NCBI GenBank assembly: GCA_963820395.1 | Contig: CAWGAE010000022.1 | Location: 90,671-154,670 of the forward strand | DNA from: DATFVJ01 sp963820395 | Lineage (GTDB): Bacteria; Actinomycetota; Actinomycetes; Streptosporangiales; Streptosporangiaceae | Length of the DNA: 64,000 bases | Direction: 5' to 3' | Part shown: positions 19,489 through 28,045 of the stretch, piece after piece | Layout: each line of letters begins with the position of its first letter | How positions within the stretch are numbered: the stretch's first letter is position 1 | The notes under the pieces: model-generated | The model's input: the letters and a program-made list of their open reading frames with translations, nothing else | Databases searched by the model: none | Told to the model about the DNA's origin: nothing | Translations under genes and position numbers: made by a program

Positions 19489-19911
19489 TCATGCACTGCC
19501 GACCCACTCGCTGCTCCCGTCCTCGAAGTGCTGGTGCTTCCAGATCGGGACAGCGGCCTTCAGCTCGTCAATCAGCGCACCGCAGGCGGCGAACGCCTCC
19601 GCGCGGTGCGGGCATGACACGGCGACCACCACGGCGAGGTCGCCGATGGCGAGCTCGCCGACGCGGTGAACGGCCGCGAGCGCGAGCGCGCCGGACTCCG
19701 CCGCCACCTTCTCTGCCACCCGGCGCAGCTCGCCGGTCGCCGATTCGTGCGCCGTGTACGACAGCCGAGTCACATTGCGGCCATGATCATGGTCCCGGAC
19801 CTGCCCGGTGAACAGCACCGTGCCGCCGGCTGCCTGATCGGCGACGGCGGCGAGCACCTCGTCAACCGACAGCGGCTCGGCGCTTATCCCGATCAACCGG
19901 ACGACTCCCAC
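19489..19911 (-). CDS. moaE: Molybdopterin synthase catalytic subunit MoaE
   Basis: About 140 residues from GTG 19911, chosen because homologues begin at VRLIGISAEPLS; an ATG at 19959 is possible, and neither has a clear ribosome-binding site. MoaE converts precursor Z to molybdopterin together with the sulphur carrier MoaD. Signatures are GTVLFTGQVRDHDHGR, LSYTAHESA, VHRVGELAIGD, the CPHRAEAF segment and the C-terminal IWKHQHFEDGSSEWVG with the conserved Lys. No moaD or other molybdenum cofactor gene is nearby. Confidence 0.93.
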   Translation of the reverse strand: MGVVRLIGISAEPLSVDEVLAAVADQAAGGTVLFTGQVRDHDHGRNVTRLSYTAHESATGELRRVAEKVAAESGALALAAVHRVGELAIGDLAVVVAVSCPHRAEAFAACGALIDELKAAVPIWKHQHFEDGSSEWVGSA

Positions 19912-20176
19912 GCTGCACACGGTACCGGCCCGAAGCCGGCAGGCCGACCCACGGCCCATGCCTAACGGCTGCCGCGTGGCGCGCCGCTTGCCAAGCAGGC
20001 GCTGGTTTTGAGCCGTTCCCCCACGGCGGCGCAGCCGTGGCGGCTGACGCGCTCATGTTGTCCACAGCAGCCCGCTCACCCCTGCCGACCGGCTTGACAA
20101 CCTGCCAAAATCACAAGTAGGGCAACGCCCCCAGGGCGGGTGGGTCGTGATGCGGATGTACAGGCGGAAGGGCCGG

Positions 20177-21379
20177 TCAGCTGCCGCGCCGCCGGCGGCG
20201 GGCACGGCGGACGATCGCGGCAGTACCGATCACCGCCACGGTCGCGCCCGCCGCACCCGCCGCGGTAATCGTCGCCTCCTTGCGCGCGAGCCGCCTGCCA
20301 GCCACCGCATGATGCCCGGCACGCTGCGCGAGCAGCACGGCAAGCGCGGTCTCGTTGTCGTATGCGGGCCGCCAGCCCGCGGCCCGAAGCATCGCGCAGT
20401 CCACCACCCACGGGTAGACGACGTAGCGCAGGTCGGTAGCGGGCGCCGGCGTTATCCCCGCCCGGTGCAGACGCTGGACCGTGCCGAAGGTGAAACCCGC
20501 GGGCAGCTCGATCCGGCGCAACCCGCTCAGCTCCTCCACCCGGTCCTGATCCAGCCAGCCGTCGGAGCCGACCGCGAAGTCGCCGGTGACCTCGCCGGTG
20601 ACCGCGAGCTCGAGCGCGGAGACGAGATCGTCGATATGGCAGAACTGCCAGCAGGTGGCGCAGCCCTTCACAGTGAGCAGCCGTGGCGCCTCGAAATGCC
20701 TGGTGACCAACGTATCCACATCGTCACCGACAAGGGCGGCCGGGCGCACCACGGTGACCTGCATGCTGGGATAGGTGCGGGGCGCCCGCCGCGCCAGGTG
20801 CTCGATCTCCAGCAGGTCACCGGCGATGCTGGTGTCCGGATCGGCCGCCAGCGGCGCCGACTCGGGGAGCGGGACTGGGTTATCCGAGCTGGCGCCGTAC
20901 ACCATCGCGCTCGTCACGAGCACCACCCGGCCCACACCCTCCGCCGCGGCAGCGGTGAGCACGGTCTGCACGCCGCGTACGTTGAACGCCCGGCGCAGTT
21001 TGTCATCTGAGTCCGGCGCGAGATCGAGGTCGGTGTGCACCACCACGTCCACGCCAGTCAGCCGACCAGCAAGTACGGGGTCGCGCACGTCCACTACGCG
21101 CCAGACAACCCCGGTCGCCTCCCCACGGTGGTCGTCGATCGCCACCACCTTCTTGACCTGGCGGGACGAGGCCAGCCTGGCCGCAAGCGCATGGCCGACG
21201 CCCTGGGCCGCGCCAGTCACCGCCACCACTGGGCCAGGACCGCGTGCCGCGCGGCGGTCACGGCTCCGCGCCGCCTGCGCAGGCTGCGGGGTAGCCGGTA
21301 CCGTGGCACGCGGCGCCGAAGGACTAGTGCCCCGCCTGCCGCTGCGCCGTGGGCGAACCTGCCCGCTAGAGGTGCTCAC
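20177..21379 (-). CDS. NAD-dependent epimerase/dehydratase (extended SDR) with C-terminal anchor
   Basis: About 400 residues from GTG 21379 (GGGAG 9 nt upstream); ATG 21421 with GGAAGG very close is an alternative. A basic, Ala/Pro-rich arm of about 50 residues precedes the Rossmann start VAVTGAAQGVGHALA. The core keeps the SDR pattern with VVVHTDLDLAPD, TSAMVYGAS and VTVVRPAALVG. The C-terminal 60 residues contain a basic segment and a hydrophobic stretch (AAGAAGATVAVIGTAAIV) ending in RRARRRRRGS, which suggests a tail anchor. The same arrangement (SDR next to DUF2342 and MoaE) is one I recall from other actinomycetes. Substrate unknown. It is divergent from the 21454 gene. Confidence 0.82.
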   Translation of the reverse strand: MSTSSGQVRPRRSGRRGTSPSAPRATVPATPQPAQAARSRDRRAARGPGPVVAVTGAAQGVGHALAARLASSRQVKKVVAIDDHRGEATGVVWRVVDVRDPVLAGRLTGVDVVVHTDLDLAPDSDDKLRRAFNVRGVQTVLTAAAAEGVGRVVLVTSAMVYGASSDNPVPLPESAPLAADPDTSIAGDLLEIEHLARRAPRTYPSMQVTVVRPAALVGDDVDTLVTRHFEAPRLLTVKGCATCWQFCHIDDLVSALELAVTGEVTGDFAVGSDGWLDQDRVEELSGLRRIELPAGFTFGTVQRLHRAGITPAPATDLRYVVYPWVVDCAMLRAAGWRPAYDNETALAVLLAQRAGHHAVAGRRLARKEATITAAGAAGATVAVIGTAAIVRRARRRRRGS

Positions 21380-21453
21380 CCTGTTTCGCTCCCGGGATAA
21401 CGTGACTAGCACAGTTAACATGACCCTTCCATCCTGCCTGAGAGGTCACACGG

Positions 21454-23020
21454 ATGGGTGACAGCCCTTTCGGGTTCAGCCTGCCTGGCGAGCCCGACGA
21501 CGAGTCAGGTGGCAGTCAATCCAGCGGTTCGGGTCCGGGCGGTTCGGGTCCGGGCGGTTCGGGCCCGGGCGGTTCGGGCCCGGGCGGTTCGGGCCCGGGC
21601 GGCATGCGCGGCCAGCCCGGGCCACCGGACCCGATGGCGATGTTCGGCAACCCGCAGCAGTTCGCTGACGCGCTAAGGCAATTCGCCGACCTGATGTCCT
21701 GGCAGGGTGGGCCGGTAAACTGGGACCTCGCCAAGAACGTGGCACGGCACACCGTCGCCGCGCAGGGCGACGCGAGCATACTCGCGCCGCAGTCCGACGA
21801 CGTTGTCGGAGACGCTCAGGCTCGCCGACCTATGGCTCGACGACGTCACCACGTTCCCTTCGGGCGTGCTCGCCTGCAAAGCGTGGAGTCGCTCCGAATG
21901 GGTCGAGGCAACCCTCCCCGTCTGGTCCAAGCTCTGCGACCCCATCGCCGCCAAGGCGGTCGAGACGATGAGCGGAGCGCTGACCGCGGGAACCGATGCC
22001 CTCGGGGCGGAGACGCTCGGCGGCGATTTCGGTGACGCCGGTGCTGTGCCGGACGATCTCCGCGCGCAATTGCACGCAATGGCCGGGCCCATGATGGGCC
22101 TGGTGCGCCAGATCGGCGGCCTCGTGGTCGCCAGCCAGACGGGCCAGGCGGTCGGTGCGCTCGCGCTCGAGGTCGTGAGCTCCACCGACGTCGGTCTGCC
22201 GGTCGGCCCCGAGGGCACCGCCGCACTGATCCCCGCTAACGTCGCGGCGTTCGGCTCGGGTCTGTCGGTGCCGGACGGCGAGGTCAGGCTCTTTCACGCG
22301 CTCCGCGAGGCGGCACATCACCGGCTCTTCGCCCACGTTCCCTGGCTGCGGTCCCATCTGTTCGGTGCGGTCGAGGAATACGCCAAGGGCATCACCGTGG
22401 ATACCTCGCAGCTGCAGCAGTCGCTGATGCAGATCGACCTCACCAATCCGGAGGCGCTGCAGGAGGCGATGACAGGTGGCACGTTCCTGCGCCCAGAGGA
22501 GACGCCCAGGCAGAAGGCGGCGCTCGCCCGTCTCGAAACCGCGCTCGCGCTCGTCGAGGGATGGGTTGCCACGGTGGTGGAGGACGCCGCCGGCCAGCGA
22601 TTGCCCGCGTCCGCCGCACTCGCCGAGGCAGTGCGCCGCCGCCGCGCGACCGGCGGCCCGGCCGAGCGCACTTTTGCCACCCTGGTCGGCCTGGAACTAC
22701 GGCCACGCAGGCTCCGTGAGGCAGCGGCCATCTGGCGCGGGCTCACCGAGGAACGCGGCGCGGCGGGCCGGGATGCCGTATGGACCCATCCCGATCTGCT
22801 ACCGGATCCCGACGACTTCGACGACCCCGATGGTTTCGTCCGCGGGCGGGGCGAACTCGACATCTCTGGACTTGAAGGCGAGCAGATCGAACCCCTGGCG
22901 GACGGCGTCACGGGACGCGAGATACCTCCGAGGCCGCCTGGTGGCCCCGGTGCTGCTGATAGTGGCGGTGACGCAGGTACGGATGGCGCGCCCGGCAACG
23001 AGCCACCTGCTAACGGGTGA
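21454..23020 (+). CDS. DUF2342 zinc-dependent metalloprotease-like protein, one frameshift
   Basis: Starts at ATG 21454 behind GAGAGG. The first 110 residues contain a Gly-Pro-Ser linker from a 15-bp repeat (about 21526-21600) and the motifs DPMAMFGNPQQFADALR and WQGGPVNWDLA. At about 21795-21803 the frame must change by one base: QSDDV in one frame, LSETLRLADLWLDDVTTF in the next. Downstream, LREAAHHRLFAHVPWLRSHL matches the family's metal-binding helix (E-AAH...H). The family (Rv3195-type, listed as zinc-dependent metalloproteases and sometimes F420-biosynthesis-associated) has no firm function. Its stop overlaps the NUDIX start as GTGA, so they form an operon. The apparent indel is G-rich, consistent with a sequence error. 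Confidence 0.87.
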
Positions 23021-23904
23021 GCCTGCACGCGGATGCCGTTAAGGTCCTGGCGGGGTGGACACCGCCGGACGACGAGCAGCAGACGCTCCGCGACCTTTAC
23101 CTCGTCCACCTGCGCGCGCATTCAGACGGCCTATCCCGGGACTGCCGGCCCGGGCACATTACGGCGAGCACGGCCGTTCTCGACGCGGCGCGTTCGCGCG
23201 TCCTGCTTACCCTCCACCGCAAGATCGGCCGATGGCTCCAGCTGGGCGGGCACTTCGAGCCGGGGGACGCCACGCTCGCCGCCGCGGCGCTGCGTGAAGC
23301 TACCGAGGAGTCCGGGATATCGGACCTCGCCCTGCTGGCAGGTCCGGTCAACCTTGACCGGCATGCCGTCCCGTGCGGCCTTGCCGCCCGCCAGGCCGAC
23401 CCGCCGCCCGCAGTGTCCGCAGTATCGCCAGCGGCGGCGGCGCGGTGGCGCCCACTGGGCGGCGCGAGTTGTGCGCCAGCCAGCGCACCGGCGGTGGCGG
23501 GACCGGCTGACCCCGGCCGCACCGCACCCGGCGCAAGGCCACCCGGGCCCGCGATTGCAGTGCCTGGCGCAAAGGCATTTGCGGTGCCCGGCGCAAGGCC
23601 ACCCGGCGCAAGACCACTCGGACCCGGGACACCCGGGGCAACGGCACCCGGGCCAACTGCACCTGGGGCGACGGGCGCCGGACTCGGAGTACCCGTGGCA
23701 CCCTTGGCGCCAGAGACGGCTGGACCCGCGGGCTGGACATGGCACCTGGATGTGCAGTTCGTAGCTATCTCGCCGCCCGGCGCACGTCCAGTCTGCGGGG
23801 ACGAGTCGGATGATCTCCGGTGGTGGCCGGTCGACTCGCTGCCTTCTTCCGCCGATGAAGCGGTACGCAGGCTGGTCGCCCGCGCATGCGCCCTTAGCCG
23901 CTGA
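23017..23904 (+). CDS. NUDIX hydrolase with a large low-complexity insertion
   Basis: 295 residues from GTG 23017, overlapping the upstream stop. The NUDIX box is GHFEPGDATLAAAALREATEESGI at about residues 78-101, fitting G-x5-E-x7-RE-x2-EE-x-G. The usual domain is about 160 residues. Here about 115 extra residues (residues 125-240) of Ala/Pro/Gly-rich repeat (GARPPG, APGAT, VPGA) are inserted before the last strand-helix unit (WHLDVQFVAISPPGARP, DDLRWWPVDSLP). The box is intact, so activity is plausible; the substrate is not determinable. The insertion may be a strain-specific minisatellite expansion. Confidence 0.88.
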   Translation: MSLHADAVKVLAGWTPPDDEQQTLRDLYLVHLRAHSDGLSRDCRPGHITASTAVLDAARSRVLLTLHRKIGRWLQLGGHFEPGDATLAAAALREATEESGISDLALLAGPVNLDRHAVPCGLAARQADPPPAVSAVSPAAAARWRPLGGASCAPASAPAVAGPADPGRTAPGARPPGPAIAVPGAKAFAVPGARPPGARPLGPGTPGATAPGPTAPGATGAGLGVPVAPLAPETAGPAGWTWHLDVQFVAISPPGARPVCGDESDDLRWWPVDSLPSSADEAVRRLVARACALSR

Positions 23905-24371
23905 TCGCGCCGAATAATGCTGATGACGCCGAACACGGCCATAACGATGACCGCGAGGCGGGCTATCAGCCTTACCGGCACTACCCGCACCAAGCCGCGG
24001 CCACCGAGAATGGCCGCGGCCGCCGCCGCCCAAAGTGCAAGCACCGCTCCCACCAGAACGGCCACTGGGTCATGGTACTTCGCGGCAAGATTGGCGGTAA
24101 TGATCTGTGTCATGTCGCCGAACTCGGCCACCATGATCACGCCGAAGCTCGCTGCGGAGACCCTCATGAACGAGGTAGCCGACGGATTCTTAAGGCTCGT
24201 CCCTTCGTGCAGGTCGGTGTGACCGCGCGACAACGCGACGGCGCCGACCAGGAACACAACGCCGACGATCAACTTGAGCAACCGCACCGGTAGCTCGCCA
24301 ACACGGCTTCCGGCCGCCACGGCGATCACGGCATGCAGAGCGAACGCGGCCGCCGTCCCCGCGACCGCACG
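23905..24371 (-). pseudogene. GDT1/TMEM165-type cation exchanger, 5'-truncated
   Basis: The frame encodes three to four membrane segments and one exchanger signature, AEFGDMTQIITANLAAKY (E-x-G-D-x-T). The GDT1 family normally has two such halves, the first with an ExGDK motif in its first helix. Here the coding similarity begins at AVAGTAAAFALHAVIAVAAG, is preceded by a stop inside a 25-bp tandem repeat, and lacks the first motif entirely. A GTG at 24329 could start a half-size protein, but no ribosome-binding site was seen. At the other end no stop occurs where the family usually ends; the frame runs on antisense to the NUDIX gene. Most likely a gene damaged at the repeat, or an assembly collapse there. 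Confidence 0.65.
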
Positions 24372-24437
24372 TCAGCCACCTCCCCGCGACCGCACGTCAG
24401 CCACCTCCCCGCGACCGCACGTCAGCCACCTCCCCGC
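24357..24437. repeat. 25-bp tandem repeat, about 3 copies
   Basis: Three copies of a unit beginning CCCCGCGACCGCACGTCAGC and ending CACCT, with a degenerate fourth start. It lies exactly at the point where the GDT1 gene loses its 5' part and before the end of the DUF2064 gene. Confidence 0.85.
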
Positions 24438-24445
24438 GTGGCGGG

Positions 24446-25145
24446 TCAGCCCGAGCGGAGCAGCTCGCGGGTGGCGGGCCAGCCCTCAAGCCCCGGGTCA
24501 AGGCGGCTTAGATCAGCGGGTGACCGCAGGCGGTGCCAGCCGGGCACCACCTGCAGCGCACCACGGCGGGGCGCATGCCGGCGCAGCCGGTCGGTGGCAT
24601 CCGGGAGGTCGAGTTCGACCGGCGCATCGGACAGATCCGGAGCAGGGACGATCCGAGCGACCCAGTCGGCCGTCGGCAGCCAGGCGGCAAGCGCCACGAG
24701 CCCGCCGCCTTCCGCCGGGCAGATCGCCACATCGCCGCGCCGAGTCCCGCCGCCGAGCGCCCGCAGCAGCTTGCCGATCAGCAGGATCGGCAGGTCAGGC
24801 GCATCAGCAGCCAGCACTACCCCCTGCCGGGCGCCGAGTGCGGTGAGAAATCGCAGTGTCTGACCGACCAGCCCGAGCCCACTGACATCGGCGGGGGCGA
24901 GCCGGAGCACTGCGGTCCCCGGCCACGCCGAGTTCCTCCACCGCCCGCTCGCCCAGCTCCTGCCGCGCGTCATGGCTCACCGCGATCGCCGGAGTCACGA
25001 GTTCGAGCTCCGCCGCTAGGTCACATGAGTCCTCGACCATCGCCAGGCCGAATTCGCGTGGATCGACGCCGGGCGGCGCGGCGGCGCGGACGGCGGGCGT
25101 GACGAGGACCGCCGCCATCCTGTGCACGAAGTCCGGGGCGTTCAA
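24446..25145 (-). CDS. DUF2064 (glycosyltransferase-A-like) protein, frameshifted
   Basis: Two adjacent minus-strand frames make one DUF2064-type protein of about 230 residues. The first (from TTG 25145, or ATG 25112 or so) gives PPGVDPREFGLAMVEDSCDL and ends at AVEELG; the second resumes at AWPGTAVLRLAPADVSGLG and continues through GARQGVVLAADAPDLPILLI, the family's D-x-P-x-L-P motif, to RELLRSG. An extra G near 24925 (minus strand CTCGGCG) separates them. The usual N-terminal KxPxPGxxKTRL motif is not evident, so the 5' end may be damaged too. The family resembles nucleotidyl- or glycosyltransferases; the substrate is unknown. It is next to the broken GDT1 gene. Confidence 0.65.
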
Positions 25146-25400
25146 CGCGGCTTCGAGTACTTGTTCACAGCCGTTGCCTGTTCATTGGTCGGGATTGGAC
25201 GGCGGGCCCGGTGCGGTCGCGTTGGGCCAGATCGAGGCGCGGATTGCGTTGCGCGAGGTCGTAACACCGTCGCGGCGCCGTCGAGCAGGCCTCGTGTGAG
25301 GCGCGGGTTGAAGCGCGGGCTACCTGGCGCATGATCACCTGGCACGGTGCGGCGTCAGCCGGCCCGGCTCGCTGCTGGGGCGGGGCGACGCCGCTGGAGC

Positions 25401-25919
25401 TCAAAGATCCATATCCTCCAGGCGTGCGGCATGAGCTACCCCCTCGAGGAAACCCTTGGCACGCTCTGTCTTCGGGTAGCCAGCCACTAACGTCCAGAAC
25501 CGCGGCCCATGATCAGGCACGATCAAATGGGCAAGCTCATGAACGATCACATAGTCGAGCACCCAGCCGGGCATGCCGAGCAACCGGCGGGAGAGTCTGA
25601 TCGAGCCGTCCGCGGGCGTACACGAGCCCCAGCGGGCGCGCTGGTTGTCCACCCACCGGACGCTGGACGGGACAGCCGCGCCGTCGAGATAGCGGGCCGA
25701 CAGGGCTTGCGCCCGCGTCAGCAGGCGGACGTCGGTCGGCCGCCGCCGCTGCTCGCGTGCGGCCAGACGCTCGAGCATACGGTCCACCCACTGTTGCTCC
25801 TCGGCAGGGGAAAACCGGGCAGGAACGAGCACGACTGTCTTGTTTCCTTCCCGGTACGCGGACACCGTGCGCCGACGCCGCGGGCTGCGCCGCACTTCGA
25901 CGTCAGTTTCGGTCCGCAC
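25401..25919 (-). CDS. DUF45/YgjP-like zinc metallopeptidase
   Basis: 172 residues if it starts at GTG 25919 (MRTETDVEVRRSPRRRR). Longer starts exist up to 26048, but the extra residues do not look conserved, and no start has a good ribosome-binding site. The zinc site is HELAHLIVPDHGPRFW (HExxH-x4-H), preceded by ARWGSCTPADGSIRLSRRLL, the usual YgjP-family order. Length matches the family. The role of these proteins is unknown, although they are cytoplasmic or membrane-edge peptidases with an M48-like zinc motif. The gene is transcribed towards DUF2064 and away from the ThiF-like gene. Confidence 0.87.
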   Translation of the reverse strand: MRTETDVEVRRSPRRRRTVSAYREGNKTVVLVPARFSPAEEQQWVDRMLERLAAREQRRRPTDVRLLTRAQALSARYLDGAAVPSSVRWVDNQRARWGSCTPADGSIRLSRRLLGMPGWVLDYVIVHELAHLIVPDHGPRFWTLVAGYPKTERAKGFLEGVAHAARLEDMDL

Positions 25920-26048
25920 GGAAGAACGGTAACTCAGAACTTTTCGCCCTCCACAGGGGGTGCATGACATTTCCCCAGCTAGAAGATGAGCGAGGACATT
26001 ATATCGGCCCATATCCACAGCGTCATACCGCAGAGTCCACAACAACAC

Positions 26049-26570
26049 ACCGTAGTCTCCCCAGGCAGTTCACAGCTGTGTCCACAGGGTTGGATTGACG
26101 CGGCAGATGATCCCTCTTACGTTCCGTAGCAGGAGTCCCCGGGTCTGCGGACCGCACGTCACTCTGGGGAAGGGGGGCGAACGGTCCGCCAGCGGGCTGC
26201 GCAAAGGCGCGCGGTCTCGGTGGAGGCTGCGGCGCCGTCGTGCAATGCACCAATGCATTGCAGCCTGGCTGCACCATGCAACGCCGTCTTCGGGCCCGGG
26301 GACTGCCGGCGGGCACCCCACGGCCCAACTGCCGCGGGCACCCTGACGGGACCCACCGCCGCGGGCACCCTGACGGTCCCACGGCCGGCGGGCACCCCAC
26401 GGCCGCACCGCACCCTGACGGCCCCCACCGCCGCAGGACCCACGGCCCCACGCACCCCAACGACCCGGGCAACGGCGGCGCCGTGCGCCGGTACTTGGTG
26501 CGCGCCTGGATATCCACAGGCGAGAAACACAACCTCCCGATGCCCCGTCTGCGGTGTCACGCTGACATCC
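26049..26570. other. Interval upstream of the ThiF-like gene with palindrome and degenerate repeats
   Basis: About 520 bp with no supported gene. It contains a 9-bp perfect inverted repeat TGCAATGCA-CCAA-TGCATTGCA at 26241-26262, followed by GCACCATGCA half-site-like sequence. Downstream (about 26300-26470) it has degenerate repeats of a CGGGCACCCTGACGG type. The promoter for the ThiF-like gene is expected here. Confidence 0.55.
26241..26262. promoter_or_regulatory. Operator-like palindrome
   Basis: TGCAATGCA, spacer CCAA, TGCATTGCA. The arms are exact complements in an otherwise GC-rich stretch. Such TGCAA/TTGCA dyads are typical of dimeric repressor sites. The cognate regulator is not identified, and the site is about 310 bp before the start of the ThiF-like gene. 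Confidence 0.4.
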
Positions 26571-27617
26571 ATGAGACCCGTGCTGAAACCAGGGCTGATC
26601 CACTTGTGGCGCGACAGCGAGACAATACAGATCGGCGTCGACCCTCGCCGCGGCTTCGCGTTCACGGGCCTCGGCTATGCGGCAGCGGCCGTGCTTTCCG
26701 TCCTCGATGGGAGCCGTGACCGCGCGGCTGTGCTCGCGGCGACAGCCACGCGCGGCATCCCGGCAGACGCGGCCGACCGGGTGCTCGCCCTCCTCGCGGC
26801 GGGCGGCGCGCTCGACGACTTTCCCGCGACGGCTCGCCATCTTCTGCCGCGGGATTCGCAGGCCAGGCTCGCACCTGAACTGGCTACGTCATCGCTCGCC
26901 CATCGAGACGGCGACGGCGGTGCCCGGGTGATGGTGCGCCGCCGGTTGAGCCAGGTCCGCGTGCACGGCGCGGGCCGCATCGGGTCGAGCGTCGCATGCC
27001 TGCTTGCCGCCTCGGGAGTTGGCCATGTCACGTGCCGTGACCGACGTCCGGCCGGACCGGCCGACGCGGCGCCCGCCGGACTGGAGGTCACCGATAGCGG
27101 TGCGCCACGGGAACGAGGAGTGGCACGAGCGGTCAGACGAGTCGCTCCTGACGTGCGCACGGAAGCTGATGGGACCCGGCCGGACCTCGTCCTGCTCACT
27201 GATGAGGCCGATCCGGGACTGATAGCCGAGCTGATGGCTGAACGCGTCCCGCACTTGACGGCCGCGGCTGCGGAGGCGATCGGCGTCGTCGGTCCGCTCG
27301 TGATACCCGGTCGTTCGGCGTGTCTTCGCTGCCTGGATCTGACCCGAAGGGACGGTGACCCTGCGTGGCCTCTGATCGCGGCTCAACTCGCAGGAAAGAC
27401 TCCTGCGACGCCGGCGTGCGACGCCGTACTCGCCACCTCCGTCGCCGCTCATGCGGCCGGTCAGGCGCTTGCGTTCATCGACCGGTCGGGGCCAGGGCCA
27501 GCCGTGATAAGCGGCACGCTAGAGCTTGTTCTGCCTGACTGGCGCTGGCGTCGCAGGACGTGGCCGGTCCACCACGAATGCGGTTGTGGCCCGAATAACT
27601 GGGCCAGCGGACCATGA
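26571..27617 (+). CDS. ThiF/E1-like protein related to TOMM cyclodehydratase C-domain
   Basis: 348 residues from ATG 26571 (weak ribosome-binding site). The N-terminal 100 residues (KPGLIHLWRDSETIQIGVDP, then VLSVLDGSRDRAAVLAA) resemble the leader-binding/winged-helix part of TOMM C-proteins. The middle is a Rossmann region with VHGAGRIGSSVACLLAASGV (G-x-G-x-x-G). Zinc ligands are CLRCLD and CGCGPNN near the C-terminus (two CxC/CxxC pairs). No precursor peptide, dehydrogenase or YcaO gene is present, so it probably has a housekeeping role, as in other actinomycetes where I recall it next to ABC1 and WhiB7. The stop overlaps a small frame with an ATGA junction, part of the tandem duplication described separately. 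Confidence 0.82.
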   Translation: MRPVLKPGLIHLWRDSETIQIGVDPRRGFAFTGLGYAAAAVLSVLDGSRDRAAVLAATATRGIPADAADRVLALLAAGGALDDFPATARHLLPRDSQARLAPELATSSLAHRDGDGGARVMVRRRLSQVRVHGAGRIGSSVACLLAASGVGHVTCRDRRPAGPADAAPAGLEVTDSGAPRERGVARAVRRVAPDVRTEADGTRPDLVLLTDEADPGLIAELMAERVPHLTAAAAEAIGVVGPLVIPGRSACLRCLDLTRRDGDPAWPLIAAQLAGKTPATPACDAVLATSVAAHAAGQALAFIDRSGPGPAVISGTLELVLPDWRWRRRTWPVHHECGCGPNNWASGP

Positions 27618-28045
27618 GAGACGTGAGTGACCTGCCTCGCCGCGCCGCGACGCGGACCGGCATGGTGGCCACACTGCCGATCGGTTTCGTCAGCCGTACC
27701 GCTCCGGGGTTCGGCAAGCGCACCAGCGGCCGTCCCGCCGAGATCGTCGCCGAGACCTCACCGAGCGGTCCGAGCCCGAGCCGACTGTAACGAACGGCAC
27801 GTTGGAGCTTGTCCCTGCCCGGCTGGCGCGGTCGTCGCAGGACGTGGCCAGCCCAGCCAGAGTGCGGTTGTGCAAGAAACCACATGGCCTAGCGGACAAT
27901 GAGAGACGTGAGTGACTTGCCTCGCCGCGCCGTGACGCGGACCGCCAAACTGGCCACACTGCCGATCGGTTTCGCCGGCCGCACCGCTCTCGGGTTCGGA
28001 AAGCGCGTCGGCGGCCGCCCCGCCGAGATCGTCGCGACCGAGATC
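27509..28045 (+). repeat. Diverged tandem duplication of the ThiF/ABC1 gene junction (about 285 bp x 2)
   Basis: Copy 1 (about 27509-27760) holds the last 35 codons of the ThiF-like gene plus the first 45 or so codons of an ABC1 gene. Copy 2 (about 27792-28045) repeats both parts in the same order, with the ThiF part decayed and the ABC1 part intact. Shared landmarks are GTCGCAGGACGTGGCC, GCGGTTGTG and ATGAGAGACGTGAGTGAC. The copies differ at many positions, so the duplication is not recent or has been under different selection. Confidence 0.88.
27614..27790 (+). pseudogene. Truncated duplicate of the ABC1 kinase N-terminus
   Basis: A 58-residue frame (MRDVSDLPRRAATRTGMVA, then LPIGFVSRTAPGFGKRT) that copies the first 45 residues of the intact ABC1 kinase at 27899, then ends in SPSRL and a stop. 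The start overlaps the ThiF-like stop (ATGA), so it can be translated. It has no kinase motif. A small regulatory or decoy peptide is possible, but decay is simpler. Confidence 0.8.

Noticed and set aside
20040..20075. Single TTGTCCACA, a DnaA-box-like site near 20058
   Set aside because: Only one box, no dnaA/dnaN or AT-rich unwinding element; not an origin.
26571..27617. Thiazole/oxazole-modified peptide (TOMM) biosynthetic cluster
   Set aside because: Only the C-domain-like protein is present; no YcaO, dehydrogenase or precursor peptide was found around it.
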